Assembly (NCBI RefSeq): GCF_002127325.2
Contig: NC_035448.2
Coordinates: 123,857,422-123,921,421 of the forward strand
DNA length: 64,000 bases
Direction of reading: 5' to 3'
Origin: Helianthus annuus
Lineage: Eukaryota; Streptophyta; Magnoliopsida; Asterales; Asteraceae
A program made the position numbers and the translations under genes. The notes under the pieces are model-generated. The model saw nothing but the letters and a program-made list of their open reading frames with translations, did not search any database and was not told where the DNA came from. Position 1 is the first letter of the stretch. The number at the start of each line of letters is the position of its first letter. This document shows, one piece after another, positions 11,190 to 22,710 of this stretch.

Positions 11190-12360
11190 TTAAACATCTG
11201 CTACTCTACCAATAGATGTAGACTTTTGTTGTGGAATGATGACTTCATATCCAAAGTCTGATGATGGATTTTCAGATAGACCTGCACTGTTAGTCTTGAC
11301 AGCAACATTTTCAAAAGTAAATTTATCAAGATCAAACAATTCTGTAGGATTTGCAAGGATTTTCATTGAGGAAAGTTCATTAAAATTCACATTCAAAGTC
11401 TCTTCCACTGTTTTGGTCCTTGTGTTAAACACTTTGTAGGCCTTTGCAGTGGTTGAGTATCCCAAATGGTATCCACTGTCTACTTTGGCTGCAAATTTTG
11501 AAATTGAGTCTTTTAAATTCAAAATAAAGCATGGGCAGCCAAATACTTTAAAGCATGAGATCAGTGTTTTGATTTTATACAGAAGTTCATAGGCAGTCTT
11601 TTGATACCTGGGGTTGATTAAAACTTTGTTTTGGACATAGCAAGCAGTGTTTACTGCCTCTGCCCAGAAAGTTAATGGCAAACCTGAATTTGCAAGCATG
11701 GTTCTAGCAGTCTCAATCAATGTTCTGTTCTTTCTCTCAACAACCCCATTTTGCTCTGGTGTCCTTGGAATGCTGTATTGCCTTACAATTCCTTTTGACA
11801 CACAAAACTCATCCAACTCCCTATTTCTGAACTCTGTGCCATTGTCTCTCCTGAAGACTTTTACTAGCAAGTCAAACTGCTTTTCAACCTCTGTAACAAA
11901 GTCTTGCAGAATGCCTGCAGTCTCATCTTTGGAATGTAAAAAATAAGTCCATGTAAACCTAGAAAAGTCATCTACAATCACCAAACAATATCTTTTCTTT
12001 TTGAGACTCATGATTTTAACTGGGCCAAACAGATCAATGTGCAGCATTTGCAAACACTTCGTAGGTTTGGACTCTTCAATGGACTTAAATGAGCTTTTAT
12101 GTTGTTTTCCTTTTAAGCAGGAGACACAATGCTCAGGACAGGTGAACAGTTTTTGAGGTAAACCTCTTACTAACCCCTGTTTTGACAAAGCAGTGATTGT
12201 CTTGATATTTGTGTGCCCCAATCTCCTGTGCCATAATTTTGTCTCTTTGTTAGAGGCAGCTGAGAACAAACAGGCATCAGTTCTGGGGCTCTCTTTTGAC
12301 AGGTCAACTACATAGACATTGCCATTCCTTTGAGCAACAAGTTGGGTTTTTCCATTTTTT
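11190..12360 (-). pseudogene. Copia integrase
   Basis: It would insert the cDNA copy into chromosomes. The zinc-binding HHCC part reads WHRRLGHTN...CPEHCVSCLKGKQHKS. The core then shows the catalytic residues in HIDLFGP (Asp), RRDNGTEF (Asp) and VVERKNRTL (Glu). The frame from 12269 to 11190 is open. Its N-terminal lead-in (12360-12270) is in a different frame from the protease, because of an indel in the A-rich run near 12355-12365. A TAA at 11192-11190 cuts it from RT. Confidence 0.88.
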
Positions 12361-12693
12361 TATTATTTCTTCAATCTTTTTAACCATTTCTGGTCCAACA
12401 ATCCTACAACAATCTTTAGTGAAGAATGAGCCATAGCCCTTATCACTCATTTGTGAGACACTAAGAAGGTTGAATTTTAGATTGTCTATTAGATTGACAT
12501 TTTCAAACTTAACATTACCAGACTGAACTGTACCAGACCCCATTACCTTCCCTTTACTATTATTTCCAAAGGATATATCACCCCCTCCATGAGTTTTGAA
12601 ATCTTTGAGTAGGGCTCTACATCCAGTCATGTGCCTGGAGCCTCCACTATCTACATACCAAAGACTATCTAAGCATGCAGAAGCTCCCTGCAC
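12304..12693 (-). pseudogene. Copia aspartic protease segment
   Basis: The block WYVDSGGSRHMTG (Asp is the catalytic residue) with LKFNLLSVSQM downstream is the copia protease and pre-integrase region. Normally it frees gag, integrase and RT from the polyprotein. The frame runs off into a wrong-frame tail near 12360 after an A-run indel, so it is not joined to the integrase. Confidence 0.8.
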
Positions 12694-12706
12694 ATCAAGT
12701 AAAGGA

Positions 12707-13552
12707 TTAGTTCATTAGGGTCTCCAAAGACAATAAGGCTTTGGATGGGGTCTCAACAGTGTCTGTGTTAAGTTCAGGTGGATGGACAGTGGTTAGCTCA
12801 GGGGTTTGGACATTTTTGGGAATGTTTTTCTCTAACCACTGTTGGGGGTCTTGCCCTATCATCTGCTGATAACCAAAAGGATGCCTGTTCACTCTTGGTC
12901 TAGAAGGTTTTTTGTAAACCTCATAAACATGTGGGATCCTTTGGTATGGTGGTTGACCTTTACCTCTTCGGTATTGGTTAGCAGGGGTGCATCAGTCACC
13001 TGAACATCTCTTTTAACAGAGGTTTGGTTCAGCTGTTTTGTAACAGCTGTTTGAACTGGCACAAACAGTGGTTGATTCTTGGTGAACTTGAAAGATGATT
13101 TTGATGAACTCATTGGTGTTTTTAACATGTACTCTTCCTTTTTAACCTCAAAGGATTTCAAGTACACACATTGCTGAGTAGAATGGTTGTTTTTACCACA
13201 GATGGTGCAGCTCTGTGAAGGCTCAATGGTACTTGTTTTGTTAAGATCATAAGCTTTTAAGTGAAAACAATCTTTGGTCAGGTGATTTTTCTTCTCACAA
13301 AACAAGTTTTTAATCTTTTCCCTTTTCTTTCTCTTTTCAGACTCCTTTGCAACAGAGTTTTGAACCACTGTTGGGATGTCCTTAAGAGGAATGACCTTTG
13401 CCTTAGGAGCTTTTACACCATCAATGGTTGAGAAGTCCATTGGTTTGAAATTTTCAAGAATGTCACACTCATCAGACCATGTGGGTTTGAATTGGTATTT
13501 CTCAATCTCCTCAAAAGTTGAGGACCCCACAGATCTTTCCAAAGTGATTTTG
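12707..13552 (-). pseudogene. Copia gag C-terminal part with zinc knuckles
   Basis: Minus frames 13552-12889 and 12892-12707 hold the end of gag. One knuckle reads CTICGKNNHSTQQC. A second, FCEKKNHLTKDC, has lost the regular spacing. Such knuckles bind the element RNA. The upstream part of this reading frame lies beyond the solo LTR, at 24306 and above, where the same frame resumes after LGNK. The TTTTG duplication at 13548-13552 is part of gag. Confidence 0.75.
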
Positions 13553-14161
13553 TGTAACATCTCTATATTTATCATATAAGAGTTATAGGTTGTTTAAATT
13601 TATTAACCACTAGTAACTAGTTTTATTTTTCGACCCATATAGTTTTAAAAACTATTTTATATAGATTTGGTTGGAATGTTATACTAATTAATTGGCTTAT
13701 ATATGTGTGACATTTCTAATTTCTATATTAAAATAAAGTATATAAAACTTATATTATTAAACGGGTAGATTACGGGTAAGTTGATGTTAGAAATATGAAA
13801 TACCTAGGCGTGCCTAGGAACCGTTTAATAATTAAATTATAAAAATACATTGTATTTGAACTTACTCCGTTTCTAATAAAACTTGGTTCAAAATGTAGAT
13901 ACAAATATTCTCATTCTAATGACATATTTATTGTTTTATAAAACTTCATATTTTAGAAGTTATAAGCGCCAAATGAGTGAAGCAGTTGAATTAATTATAG
14001 TATATAAATAATAAAATAATATTATCATATAAACTTACAAATTGAAATTGGTTTTATACGTGCACAATGTAGAGACTAAAAGGAATGTTGAGTAACTTTA
14101 ATTCATAAATGATGAAGGGCACGTGTAGCCTTTACCAATCAGTAAGAATCACTATAAATAG

Positions 14162-14304
14162 TGATAAAAACTAAAGAGAAATAGAGATAAACTGAATTCA
14201 TATTCTTCATTCTATTCAACATTACAATATATAGATAAACCTAACTATAAACCCTAAAGCCCATATAAGTAATGGGTTGGGCCTAAAATGTCTGGTTTAT
14301 AACA
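14162..14304 (-). repeat. 3' LTR of the second copia element
   Basis: 143 bp, nearly identical to 22203-22331 apart from 14 extra bases (cccatataagtaat) near 14259-14273. On the minus strand GAGGGGGAG directly precedes it. Such short LTRs are at the low end for plant copia. Confidence 0.8.
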
Positions 14305-14317
14305 CTCCCCCTCAGAC
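14305..14317 (-). promoter_or_regulatory. Polypurine tract of the second copia element
   Basis: Minus-strand GTCTGAGGGGGAG abuts the LTR start TGTTATAAACC. A second purine run, TTCAGGGGGAGAAT, lies at 14494-14508, right at the end of pol. Confidence 0.7.
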
Positions 14318-14508
14318 ATTTAGAATTATACACAGTTTAACAACATACTTCAGGATGATGTTAAATAGATACTTCAGGACCTGAATAAATAAACTGATAC
14401 TACTGGATCAGCTATGCTGCCTCATTAAAAACCTTACTAAGAAAACCCAGTGGGACAAAACTTAGTTAAGGGAAAAAGAGTACAGCGTGTATAATTCTCC
14501 CCCTGAAT

Positions 14509-16619
14509 TCAACAAACATCTTTCAATCTACGAAGACCGATCTTGTGTGATAACTGCTCGAAACTGCTTCTAGGTAAAGATTTTGTGAACACGTCTGCTA
14601 GATTTTCACTTGACTTAATCTGACGAACATCGATTTCCCCTTCTTTCTGCAAGTCATATGTTGAGAAGAACTTTGGTGAGATGTGCTTTGTTCGATCACC
14701 CTTAATGTAACCTTCTCTGATCTGAGCTATGCAAGCAGCATTGTCTTCATAAATAATTGTTGGCTCCTTCTTGATCTGTTCTAATCTGCATGCTTCTTGT
14801 ATGTGATTAATCATTGATCTCAACCACACACATTCTCGACCAGCATCATATAGTGCTATCAATTCAGCATGATTTGATGATGTTGCTGTAAGTGTTTGCT
14901 TAGTTGACTTTTCCAAGAAATTGCTGTGCCACCGTATATGAATACGTAACCTGTCTGAGATTTTGCTTTGTGAGGATCTGATAGATATCCGGCATCGGCA
15001 TACCCAACAAGCTGGGACTTTTGATCTTTCTGATAGAAAAGACCTAAGTCTTGTGTCCCGCAAATATACCGGAATATATGTTTTACGCCATTCCAGTGTC
15101 CACGTGTTGGATTCGAACTGTATCTCGCTAGTACATGTACTGCAAATGCAATGTCAGGTCTTGTGTTATTTGTGAGATACATAAGGGCACCGATCACGCT
15201 TAAGTACGGTACTTCTGGACCAAGTACTTCTTCGCCTTCTTCTTGAGGGCGATAAGGATCCTTGTGTGGATCTAGCTGTCGGACAACCATAGGTACGCTA
15301 AACGGATATGCTTTATCCATATTGAAACGTACTAACATCTTCTGGATGTAGTTTGATTGATGGACAAATATGCCATTGCAAAGATACTCAAATTGTAGTC
15401 CGATGCATAATTTTGTCATACCAAGATCTTTCATCCCAAATTCCTTCTTTAACAACTGAGCAGCTTTCTCTATCTCTTAAGGAGACCCGATGATGTTGAT
15501 ATCGTCAACATAGACTGCTATTATAGTGAAATTTGAGAGTGATCGTTTTATAAAGACACATGGACTGATTACATCAGACTTGTATCCTTCCTTTTCAAGA
15601 TATTCACTAAGTCGATTGTACCACATATGACCAGATTGTTTGAGACCATATAAAGATCTCTGGAGCTTTATAGAACACATTTCTCGACGTGTTGATTTTA
15701 ATGCTTCAGGTAATTTTAATCCTTTAGGGATTTTCATGTAGATGTCATTTTCAAGTGTCCCGTATAAGTATGCGGTGACGACATCCATTAGTCTCATATG
15801 AAGTCCTTCAGAGATTGTGAGGCCGATTAGGAACCTAAGGGTTATCGCATCCACTACAGGGGAATACGTTTCCTCATAATCAACTCCTGGGATTTGGGAA
15901 AACCCTTGTGCTACAAGTCGAGACTTATATCTTACAATCTCGTTCTTTTCATTTCTCTTTATTGCAAACACCCATTTATAACCTACTGGTTTGACGTCTA
16001 TGGGCATTCGGACTATAGGTCCGAAAACATGTCGCTTTTCGAGCGAATTCAATTCGGCGTTTATGGCTTCTTGCCATCTTGGCCATTCATTTCTGTGCAT
16101 GCACTCTTCTAAAGTTTTTGGTACATAATCATTTTCATTGATTACATCCGTTGCTATAGCATATGCAAATATATCATCAACACGTGTTTTATTCCGGTTC
16201 CACATTGTACTATCTTGTACATAATTAATAGAGATCTCATTTTCATTCGGTACCGGTGTTTCTTCTGAAACTTCATTTTCCTCTGGATTCATAGTTGTCT
16301 CTTCTGGGACATTTACCTCTACCGGGGTTTCATTTATAATCTTTTGTGAGTTTTCACCAACTGCGTTACTTTGCTCTTTTCGTTTCAGTGGGTTTTTATC
16401 TTTGGAACCGATTGGTCTCCCACGCTTTCGTTGTATAGTAATCGCTTCTGGGATTACTTCAATTCGAGCAGGTGCATTTGATGCTGGTACATGTGACTTT
16501 GTCACTCTATTCGTGTCTGTGAATGCATCTGGTAATTCATTCGCTATTCTTTGCAAATGTATAATCTTTTGGACTTCATATTCACAATGACCACTTCGGG
16601 GGTCCAGATTTGATAGCAA
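14509..16619 (-). pseudogene. Second copia element, RT and RNase H
   Basis: The frame from 16619 has a Pro/Glu-rich linker, then RT motifs VGYKWVFAIK, LMDVVTAYLYG, YGLKQSGHMWYNRL and an intact YVDDINIIG box. A TAA at 15479-15477 stops it just after that box. The next frame (15455-14859) continues with GMKDLG, RPDIAFAV and the RNase H start YADAGYLSD. A one-base shift near 14890-14900 moves to the last frame, with SSNHAELIALYDA, EDNAACIAQ, GDRTKHISPKFF and the end LRRLKDVC (stop at 14511-14509). The reaction is cDNA synthesis and RNA removal; the breaks make it inactive. Confidence 0.88.
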
Positions 16620-16645
16620 TGATGCATTCCATGTTATTTCTTGTG

Positions 16646-18035
16646 TTACCAGTCTTTCTTTGTCCTTATCTCCCCTAAGATTGGGAACATTGTTTCATCA
16701 AAATGACAATCAGCATACCGTGCTGTAAACATGTCTCCCGTCATTGGTTCTAAATATTTAATTATGGACGGGGAGTTAAAACCAATATAGATACACAGTC
16801 TTCTTTGGGGTCCCATTGTAGTACGTTGTGGTGGCGGTATTGGTACATATATCGCACAACCAAAAATTCTAAGGTGGGACAAACTTGGTTCTCGTCGGAG
16901 ACCAGTTGCAATGGGGAGTATTCGTGATCAGCAGTTGGTCTCAATCTAATCAGTGCAGCGGCATGCAAAATAGCATGACCCCATGCAGAAGATGGTAATA
17001 TACATCTCATTAAGAGTGGTCTAGCGATTATTTATAATCGTTTAATCAGAGATTCAACTAAACCGTTTTGTGTGTGAACATGAGGTACTGAATGTTCAAC
17101 ATTGATCCCAATTGACATACAATAGTCATTAAAAGCTTGAGATGTGAACTCTCCCGTATTATCCATCTGGATGTTTTTAATTTGATTATCGGGGAAATAG
17201 GCTCTCAATTGTATGATTTGAGCTAAAAGTCAGGCAAATGCTACATTTCGAGTAGCAAAAAGGCTCACATGTGACCACCTTGAGGATGCGTCTATTAATA
17301 CCAAGAAATAGCGGAATGGTCCACACGAAGGATGAATAGGCCCACAAATATCCACTTGGATTCTTTCTAAAAATGATAGGGTTTCATGTATCAATTTAGT
17401 TTGTGAGGGCCGAGTTATAAGTTTGCCCAGAGAGCATGCTGCACATGATAAGTCTTGTGGTAGCAAAACTTTTAAGTTTTTGAGAGGGTTCCTGGTTGCA
17501 CTTTTGATTATTCGTCTCATCATTATGCTACTAGGGTGACCTAGACGGTTATGCCATATATTGAATGTGTCTTTATCTAACAGCTTTTGGTTACTCACCA
17601 TGTATGATTCGATAGGATTAATATTAGTACAATATAATCCAGAGGATAAGGCTTCTAATTGTTCAACAATTGTTTGTTTGCCATTTTTGTTTGAAGTAAT
17701 TTGAAGATATTCAATATTATTTTCAGATATTGTTTTTAGGTGGTAACCGTTTTTATGAATATCTTTAAAACTAAGTAAATTTCTTCTGGGTTTACTTGAA
17801 TATAATGCATTATCAATACTTAATTGGGTACCCGAAGATAATGTTATGTGTGCTCTGCCGGAGCCTTCGATAAGGTTACTGACACCAGATATAGTACCAA
17901 TCGGTGTCTCTGCCGAAGACAATTCAGAGAAAAAAAATTCATATCTTTGAGAATAGTGTTAGTACTATCGTTATCTACCAGACATTCATCACCAATAAAA
18001 GCTCTGGTGGAGCTGGTATACATATTTCTTGTGGA
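16646..18035 (-). pseudogene. Second copia element, protease and integrase
   Basis: Near 18000-17960 the protease site reads CLVDNDSTNTIL. A T-run indel near 17930 shifts the frame into 17922-17230. That frame has the pre-integrase motif IWHNRLGHPSS, CAACSLGKL and the first catalytic Asp in QVDICGP. A TGA at 17232-17230 stops it. The second Asp (QMDNTGEF) and Glu (QNGLVESLIKRL) follow in the next stretch, with a stop near 17035. The integrase C-terminus (RIFGCAIYVPI) lies at 16882-16646. All pieces are in order but no long frame survives. Confidence 0.82.
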
Positions 18036-18049
18036 AATAATAAAACACG

Positions 18050-18580
18050 TTAAGTATAAGAAATTGCATATTTTGTAAATTTACGTTCTCTGTAATACTG
18101 TGCTAGGAGCATGTGTGATGAATGGAACGTTGAGATAGTTTTTTCTAACATGTCTTCATCGGTGATTTGTTTACCGCATAATTTTAACTTAGAGGTGATG
18201 CTAAAAAGGGCAGAGTTGTACTCACTAACAGTTTTATGATCTTGTAGCCTTAAATGAACCCATTCACAATGAGTTTTAGATAGTAAGACCAACTTCAGGT
18301 GGTCAAATCGTTCTTGAATGTTTTTCCATAACTCGAGAGGGTGCTCGCCAGTAAGATATTCCCTCTTCAGGTCTTCATCAAGATGACGATGAAGGGATGC
18401 CATAGCTTTAGCTTTTTCTTGAAGAGAGGTTTTATTCCCATCAATGATCGTCTCCCATAGACTCTTTGCTTCTAGATGGGTTTTAGCATCAAGAGTCTAC
18501 GAGAGATAGTTGTTGCCCGAGATTTCAAGTGCTACGAATTCAAGCTTTGACGAGTTCGAAATTTTATTCGGATTGTGTAT
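18050..18580 (-). pseudogene. Second copia element, gag (UBN2-type)
   Basis: The minus frame begins near 18580 with KLEFVALEISGNNYLS, a start block common in plant copia gag. A TAG stop near 18500 replaces a conserved Trp position. The rest is open from 18403 to 18050, with EYLTGEHPLELWKNI and LRLQDHKTVSEYNS. This protein would form the particle shell around element RNA. No zinc knuckle survives before the protease. Confidence 0.75.
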
Positions 18581-18766
18581 AAAATGTATATTGTATGAGA
18601 ACTTCGGGTTCTCTTTTACTAGAACTGCAGGTTCTAAACTTTAAGTATGTTTATAAAATAGAAAAGGAAAACAAACTCATTTATTAATTTTGTATCCTGT
18701 AACGTGGTTGTCTGGTAACATTATAATTGTAGGGTCATTCCATATATATTTTGATGTATATTCTTA

Positions 18767-19147
18767 GGGGAAGGTTCAAATGAAAACCACTAGTTATTGT
18801 GAAAACTTGAAAACTAATTAAAAAAAGCCAAAAAAACATACAATTTTTTTTTTTTTTTTTTTGCAAACCAAATTTTGCAGGTTTTTTTATATAAAAAAAA
18901 TTTCACAAAAACAAAATTTGTGTAGTGCACATGTGTAATACTACACATGTGTATGTGTACTACACGTGTATTATTACACATGTGCACTACACAAAAAAAA
19001 AAAATTTGAAAAAAAAAAAAATTTATATATAAAAACCAGCGATTTTTATAAAAAAAATTGAAAAAAAAAATTTGTGTGTTTTTTAGGCTTTTTTTAATTA
19101 GTTTTCGAGTTTTCACAATAAAAGTGGTTTTCATTTGAACCATCCCC
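18767..19147. mobile_element. Foldback MITE with 10-bp target duplication
   Basis: Long inverted repeats of about 60 bp start GGGGAAGGTTCAAATG (18767) and end CATTTGAACCATCCCC (19147). The flanks are TATATTCTTA on both sides (18757-18766 and 19148-19157). A duplication of 9-10 bp points to the Mutator superfamily. The centre has poly-T and poly-A runs and an ACACATGTG palindrome. It carries no gene. Confidence 0.85.
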
Positions 19148-19366
19148 TATATTCTTATACTAACAAAAACATATCCACGTATAAATTATTAGCACTTAAA
19201 GTAAAAAAAAAAAAAAAAAATTCCTAGATATTAAAAGGTACTATTGTAGTGAATTACGGATGTCATCCAAAACACCATGAAAAAGGGGATTTATAATCGA
19301 AAAAAAAAAAAAAAAAACAGATCTCCTATTGTTGTAGGTTCTGTAGTTTCATAAACAATTTAATCC

Positions 19367-19462
19367 TCAATCCTGCAACGTCATAAGGTCTGTTTCCTCC
19401 GATCGACCAAAGAAAAACTGATACGGCAACAACAACCTCCGCCACGACAAGAACGCCGCCAT
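19367..19462 (-). other. Possible captured first exon (31 codons)
   Basis: The minus frame MAAFLSWRRLLLPYQFFFGR... is Arg- and Leu-rich like an organelle presequence. It lies in a GC-richer stretch (19380-19600) that looks like gene leader DNA rather than transposon DNA. It ends after 31 codons. I do not recognise the protein. It could equally be chance. Confidence 0.2.
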
Positions 19463-19799
19463 AGAGAATTCCAAATCACATAATTCACCGTCGAGACTTC
19501 CTTTGACAATCGCCGTTGTGCCGGTTGGCGATTGAGGACAGTCGCCGGAGTGTAAGGGTTTCGAGGCGACAGTGATCGCCAGTTATTAGACGGAAATGTA
19601 AATTCATGGTTTTTTGTTTATGTATGGTAAGATTTAAAAAGAAAACCCCTTATATCTGTGTTCTAAAGTTCACGTAAAGAAAATCCTATTTTTATTGATC
19701 TGATGATACCTATAAAGATTCGATTTTAAAAAAAAAAATAAAGGAACAAAATTGTTTGCATCCTTCTCATTCACAAACGTACCGATACATATACAAGTA

Positions 19800-21545
19800 T
19801 CTAACTTATAATAAAAGACTCCAAATAATGCCACATGTCATTCTCTCCTTCAATCTCATAAATTTTATTTATATTTGTTTAATAAATTTCTTTTAATATT
19901 AATTAATAACCAATATATAAATATCACTTATTTTTATCCTTATCTTTATCTAAAATTAATAAATAACTTTAATTTTGCAATTTAGACCCTTTGTTTTTTT
20001 ACTTTTAACCTAAAGTTTTTCATCTTTTACAATTTAATCCCAACTCTTTTTTATTTTCAATTTTGGTCCACCATACTTTTGTGAGTTTTTCGTTTCGTTC
20101 TAAATTTTGTGAGTTAACGCACCGCAACGTGCGTGTGGGGTTCAACATTTTTTCGTATATTTTTTCCCGTTTGACTGGCCCGTCGCGTCACATCTATTTT
20201 TCTGCGTTTGATAAATTCGTCCAACACGCGGATCCTGGATGGACTTAGTTATTTTTTCTATGTTTTACTTTTCGGTTTAATTTCTCAGCAACGAGCGTGC
20301 GTGATTCAAAGATTTTACGTCTGCTTTTCGCTCGGCATTATTTTTTTCGTTTTTATTTATTTTGTTTTTATGAGCTTTTCCGATTTTGGTGGTCGCTGAC
20401 AATGGTATAGTATTGCTACTACTTAACACAGTTTTATGACAACCGCTGCAACGCAGGGGCTTAATACTAGTGTTCTAATATGATATAATCTAAATTCTAA
20501 TAAGGTATTCCAAAAAATGTCACATGGAAATTTCCCATGCTACCTAATTATAATATTAAATGTATATTCTATATTTTGTATTTAAAGGAATTTATGAATA
20601 ACCAATTAAAAATTATTCCATATATAAGTTTGCAACTTTTTTATGCTTTATCACTTGTACATTGTGCTTTGTGTGTTTTTCAAAAAAAAAGTTGTTTTTT
20701 TTATGTTTAACCCAAAGGTTTTTACTTTTTACAATTTTAACCCTACATAATTTGTTTTTAATTTTAACCCAAAACTTTTCATTATTTGCAATTTAACTTC
20801 ACAACTTTTGTCACTTATACTTTTCATCTTTCACAAATTTGCGTTTTACATATAGTTCTAAATTTTTCGAGTTAATACGACGCAACGTGCATGTGGTTCA
20901 ACGTTTTTACCTCTATTTTTCCAAGTTTGACAAGTTCGTCGCAACACGCATATCCTAGGTCGATTTAGTATTGGTGGTCGATGATGGTTGTGTGACATTA
21001 GTATTATTTAACACCGTTTTACGCCCCGCCGCAACGCGGTGTGTGCTTTGCGGGGTTTTCAAAGAAAAAATGGCTATGCATATGGATGTCGTAACGTTGG
21101 TTTTGGGGGTTTTCCAAAAAAAATGATTTTTTATTTACTTTTCATCCAAAAGTATTTCATAAATTACTTTTAACTCAAAACTATTTGTTTTTTTTTTTTT
21201 TTTACTTTTAAACCAAAACTTTTTATCTTTTGTAATCTATCCTCATAACTTTTTTTACTTTCAGCTTTGGTCCTTTATAGTTTTCATTTTTCGCAAATTT
21301 TTCGCTTTATGATTGGTTCTAAATTCTGTGACTTAACACATTGCAACGTGCGTCTTTGGTTTAACGTTTTTACATTTCGTTCTAAATTTTGCGAGTTAAC
21401 ACGACGCAACGTGCGTGTGTGGGTGAACGTTTTTACATCGTCTATTTTTTCTCCGTTTGACAGGTTTAACATAATGTGCGGGTTCTAGATTGACTTAGTT
21501 ATAACTAAAGAATCACCGCCGTATTGCGGCGGGTCGCAATCCTAG
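19800..21545 (+). mobile_element. Helitron (possibly two nested copies)
   Basis: The left end is TCTAACTTATAATAAAAGAC at 19800 after an A. The right end is a hairpin CCGCCGTATTGCGGCGG followed by GTCGCAATCCTAG at 21545 and then a T. This is the Helitron signature: TC start, CTAG end after a hairpin, insertion between A and T, no target duplication. A second complete-looking terminus (CCGCTGCAACGCAGG...CTAG) ends at 20470, and a hairpin like it is at 21022-21055, so two related copies may be stacked. No Rep/helicase gene is present. Confidence 0.7.
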
Positions 21546-21982
21546 TAGAAGGATAAAATAAGGAACTGAATCTCCTAAACATGTGGAGAGATATACCTAA
21601 TAACTATATAATAAATTACAAATATAAAACTATACAAATATGTACGCTAATAGTTTCAACTTACGTCAATTTGTTTCTTGTATTAGTGTAGTTTCAATGG
21701 AGTTGTAATGTCAACCAATTATAATTTTAATGGCCTGCCTATACTACTTGTAAATTCAACAACTCATGTGAGCATTAAGATGTACTAGGGTTTGTATTAA
21801 GTGTTTTAGTAGATGTTCTAATATAAGCATGTCTCATATTGGTTGTACTTGTATATTCGATAATAATAAGTGTGCTAAACATATATAGTGCATATATTTT
21901 TTTCTGGATAAACTGGCATATATATATGTAGCTTACGGCGACCTATGATATATAGTGATAATAATGAACTTGAAATGCCAAC

Positions 21983-22142
21983 CTGTACTGAACTTGTGGT
22001 ATGGGCCCTTCTGCACTAAGATGTTTTTGCAGCTGATTTATTCTCCATGCATCAGAGAGTAAATTCTTCTGATGCTCAGAGTCAACAGCTTTTATTTCCC
22101 TCGTAGTTGCATCAGAAGACATCAGTGGTTTGATAAAGAACT
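21983..22142 (-). pseudogene. Captured exon of an insulin-degrading-enzyme-like peptidase (M16)
   Basis: The minus frame reads FFIKPLMSSDATTREIKAVD then SEHQKNLLSDAWRINQLQKH, a conserved exon of plant peroxisomal insulin-degrading-enzyme-like M16 metallopeptidases. The last codons, read as YHKFSTG, are out of frame with the first part, so a small deletion precedes them near 22002-22008. A GT splice donor follows at 21982-21981, so this is genomic DNA with its intron, not a spliced copy. The zinc site lies in other exons, which are absent. It sits about 60 bp inside the second copia element, next to its primer site. Confidence 0.75.
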
Positions 22143-22189
22143 CCATGCGTGTGGTTGCGGATTGCCGGTTAATCCCAGTGGAATATCCT

Positions 22190-22202
22190 CGTGCTGATAA
22201 CG
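22190..22202 (-). promoter_or_regulatory. Likely primer-binding site of the second copia element
   Basis: Minus-strand CGTTATCAGCACG directly follows the 5' LTR end (...GATCA). It differs from the common initiator-Met word used by the other elements here. I do not assign the tRNA. Confidence 0.5.
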
Positions 22203-22331
22203 TGATCAAAACTAAAGAGAAATAGAGATAAACTGAATTCATATTCTTCATTCTATTCAACATTACAATATATAGATAAACCTAACTATAAACCCTAAAG
22301 CGGTTGGGCCTAAAATGTCTGGTTTATAACA
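22203..22331 (-). repeat. 5' LTR of the second copia element
   Basis: 129 bp, partner of 14162-14304, ending in TGTTATAAACC on the minus strand at 22331. It lacks the 14 bases found in the partner. Confidence 0.8.
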
Positions 22332-22570
22332 AAAGCAGGCTTCTTACCATCTCTCTCGAACTCACTCTCTTCCATATTCTTTTTTTATTTTTCACCTATA
22401 ATAATAATAAAGCCCTGCCCCGTTTTAAGTGTTTTAACTCCCGATCACCGCTACTCTTTCCGATTTATCTGGAGCCCCATAACGCATGTCAAGGCTCTGC
22501 CCGACTAAGTTCGTTGGGGTTCTGTCTCGTGACATAGGGATAAAGTTGAATTAGGGTTATTATACTTAAC

Positions 22571-22577
22571 ACGAGTG

Positions 22578-22624
<47 letters not shown>

Positions 22625-22710
22625 AGGTTCATGCGAGAACCACCTTTATTGCGAGAACCGCGAGAACCAATGTGAACACAAGCTAAAATAGCTAAAAAAA
22701 CCTAAAAAAA
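22571..22710 (+). mobile_element. AT microsatellite and a Mutator-like terminus
   Basis: An (AT)n run (22571-22619) abuts GGGTAAGGTTCATGCGAGAAC, which strongly resembles the terminus of the MITE at 18767. The matching inverted end is not found, so the element is truncated or decayed. It lies in the right arm of the solo LTR. Confidence 0.5.

Larger units (their letters stand above)
14162..22331 (-). mobile_element. Second Ty1/copia element with very short LTRs
   Basis: The direct repeats at 14162-14304 (143 bp) and 22203-22331 (129 bp) start TGTTATAAACCAG on the minus strand. They enclose gag, protease, integrase, RT and RNase H in copia order. A purine tract flanks the lower repeat and a primer-site-like word flanks the upper. 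The flanks AATAG and AAAGC do not match, so the target duplication is lost or the element is rearranged. The span between primer site and gag (18580-22200) is swollen by a MITE, a Helitron and a peptidase exon. Confidence 0.8.

Noticed and set aside
18814..19143. 109-codon minus frame
   Set aside because: It lies in the foldback MITE with poly-A and poly-T runs; the peptide is Phe/Lys-rich noise.
21943..22263. Continuous 106-codon frame as a real gene
   Set aside because: It joins LTR, primer site, a peptidase exon and intron. Only the exon part is meaningful.
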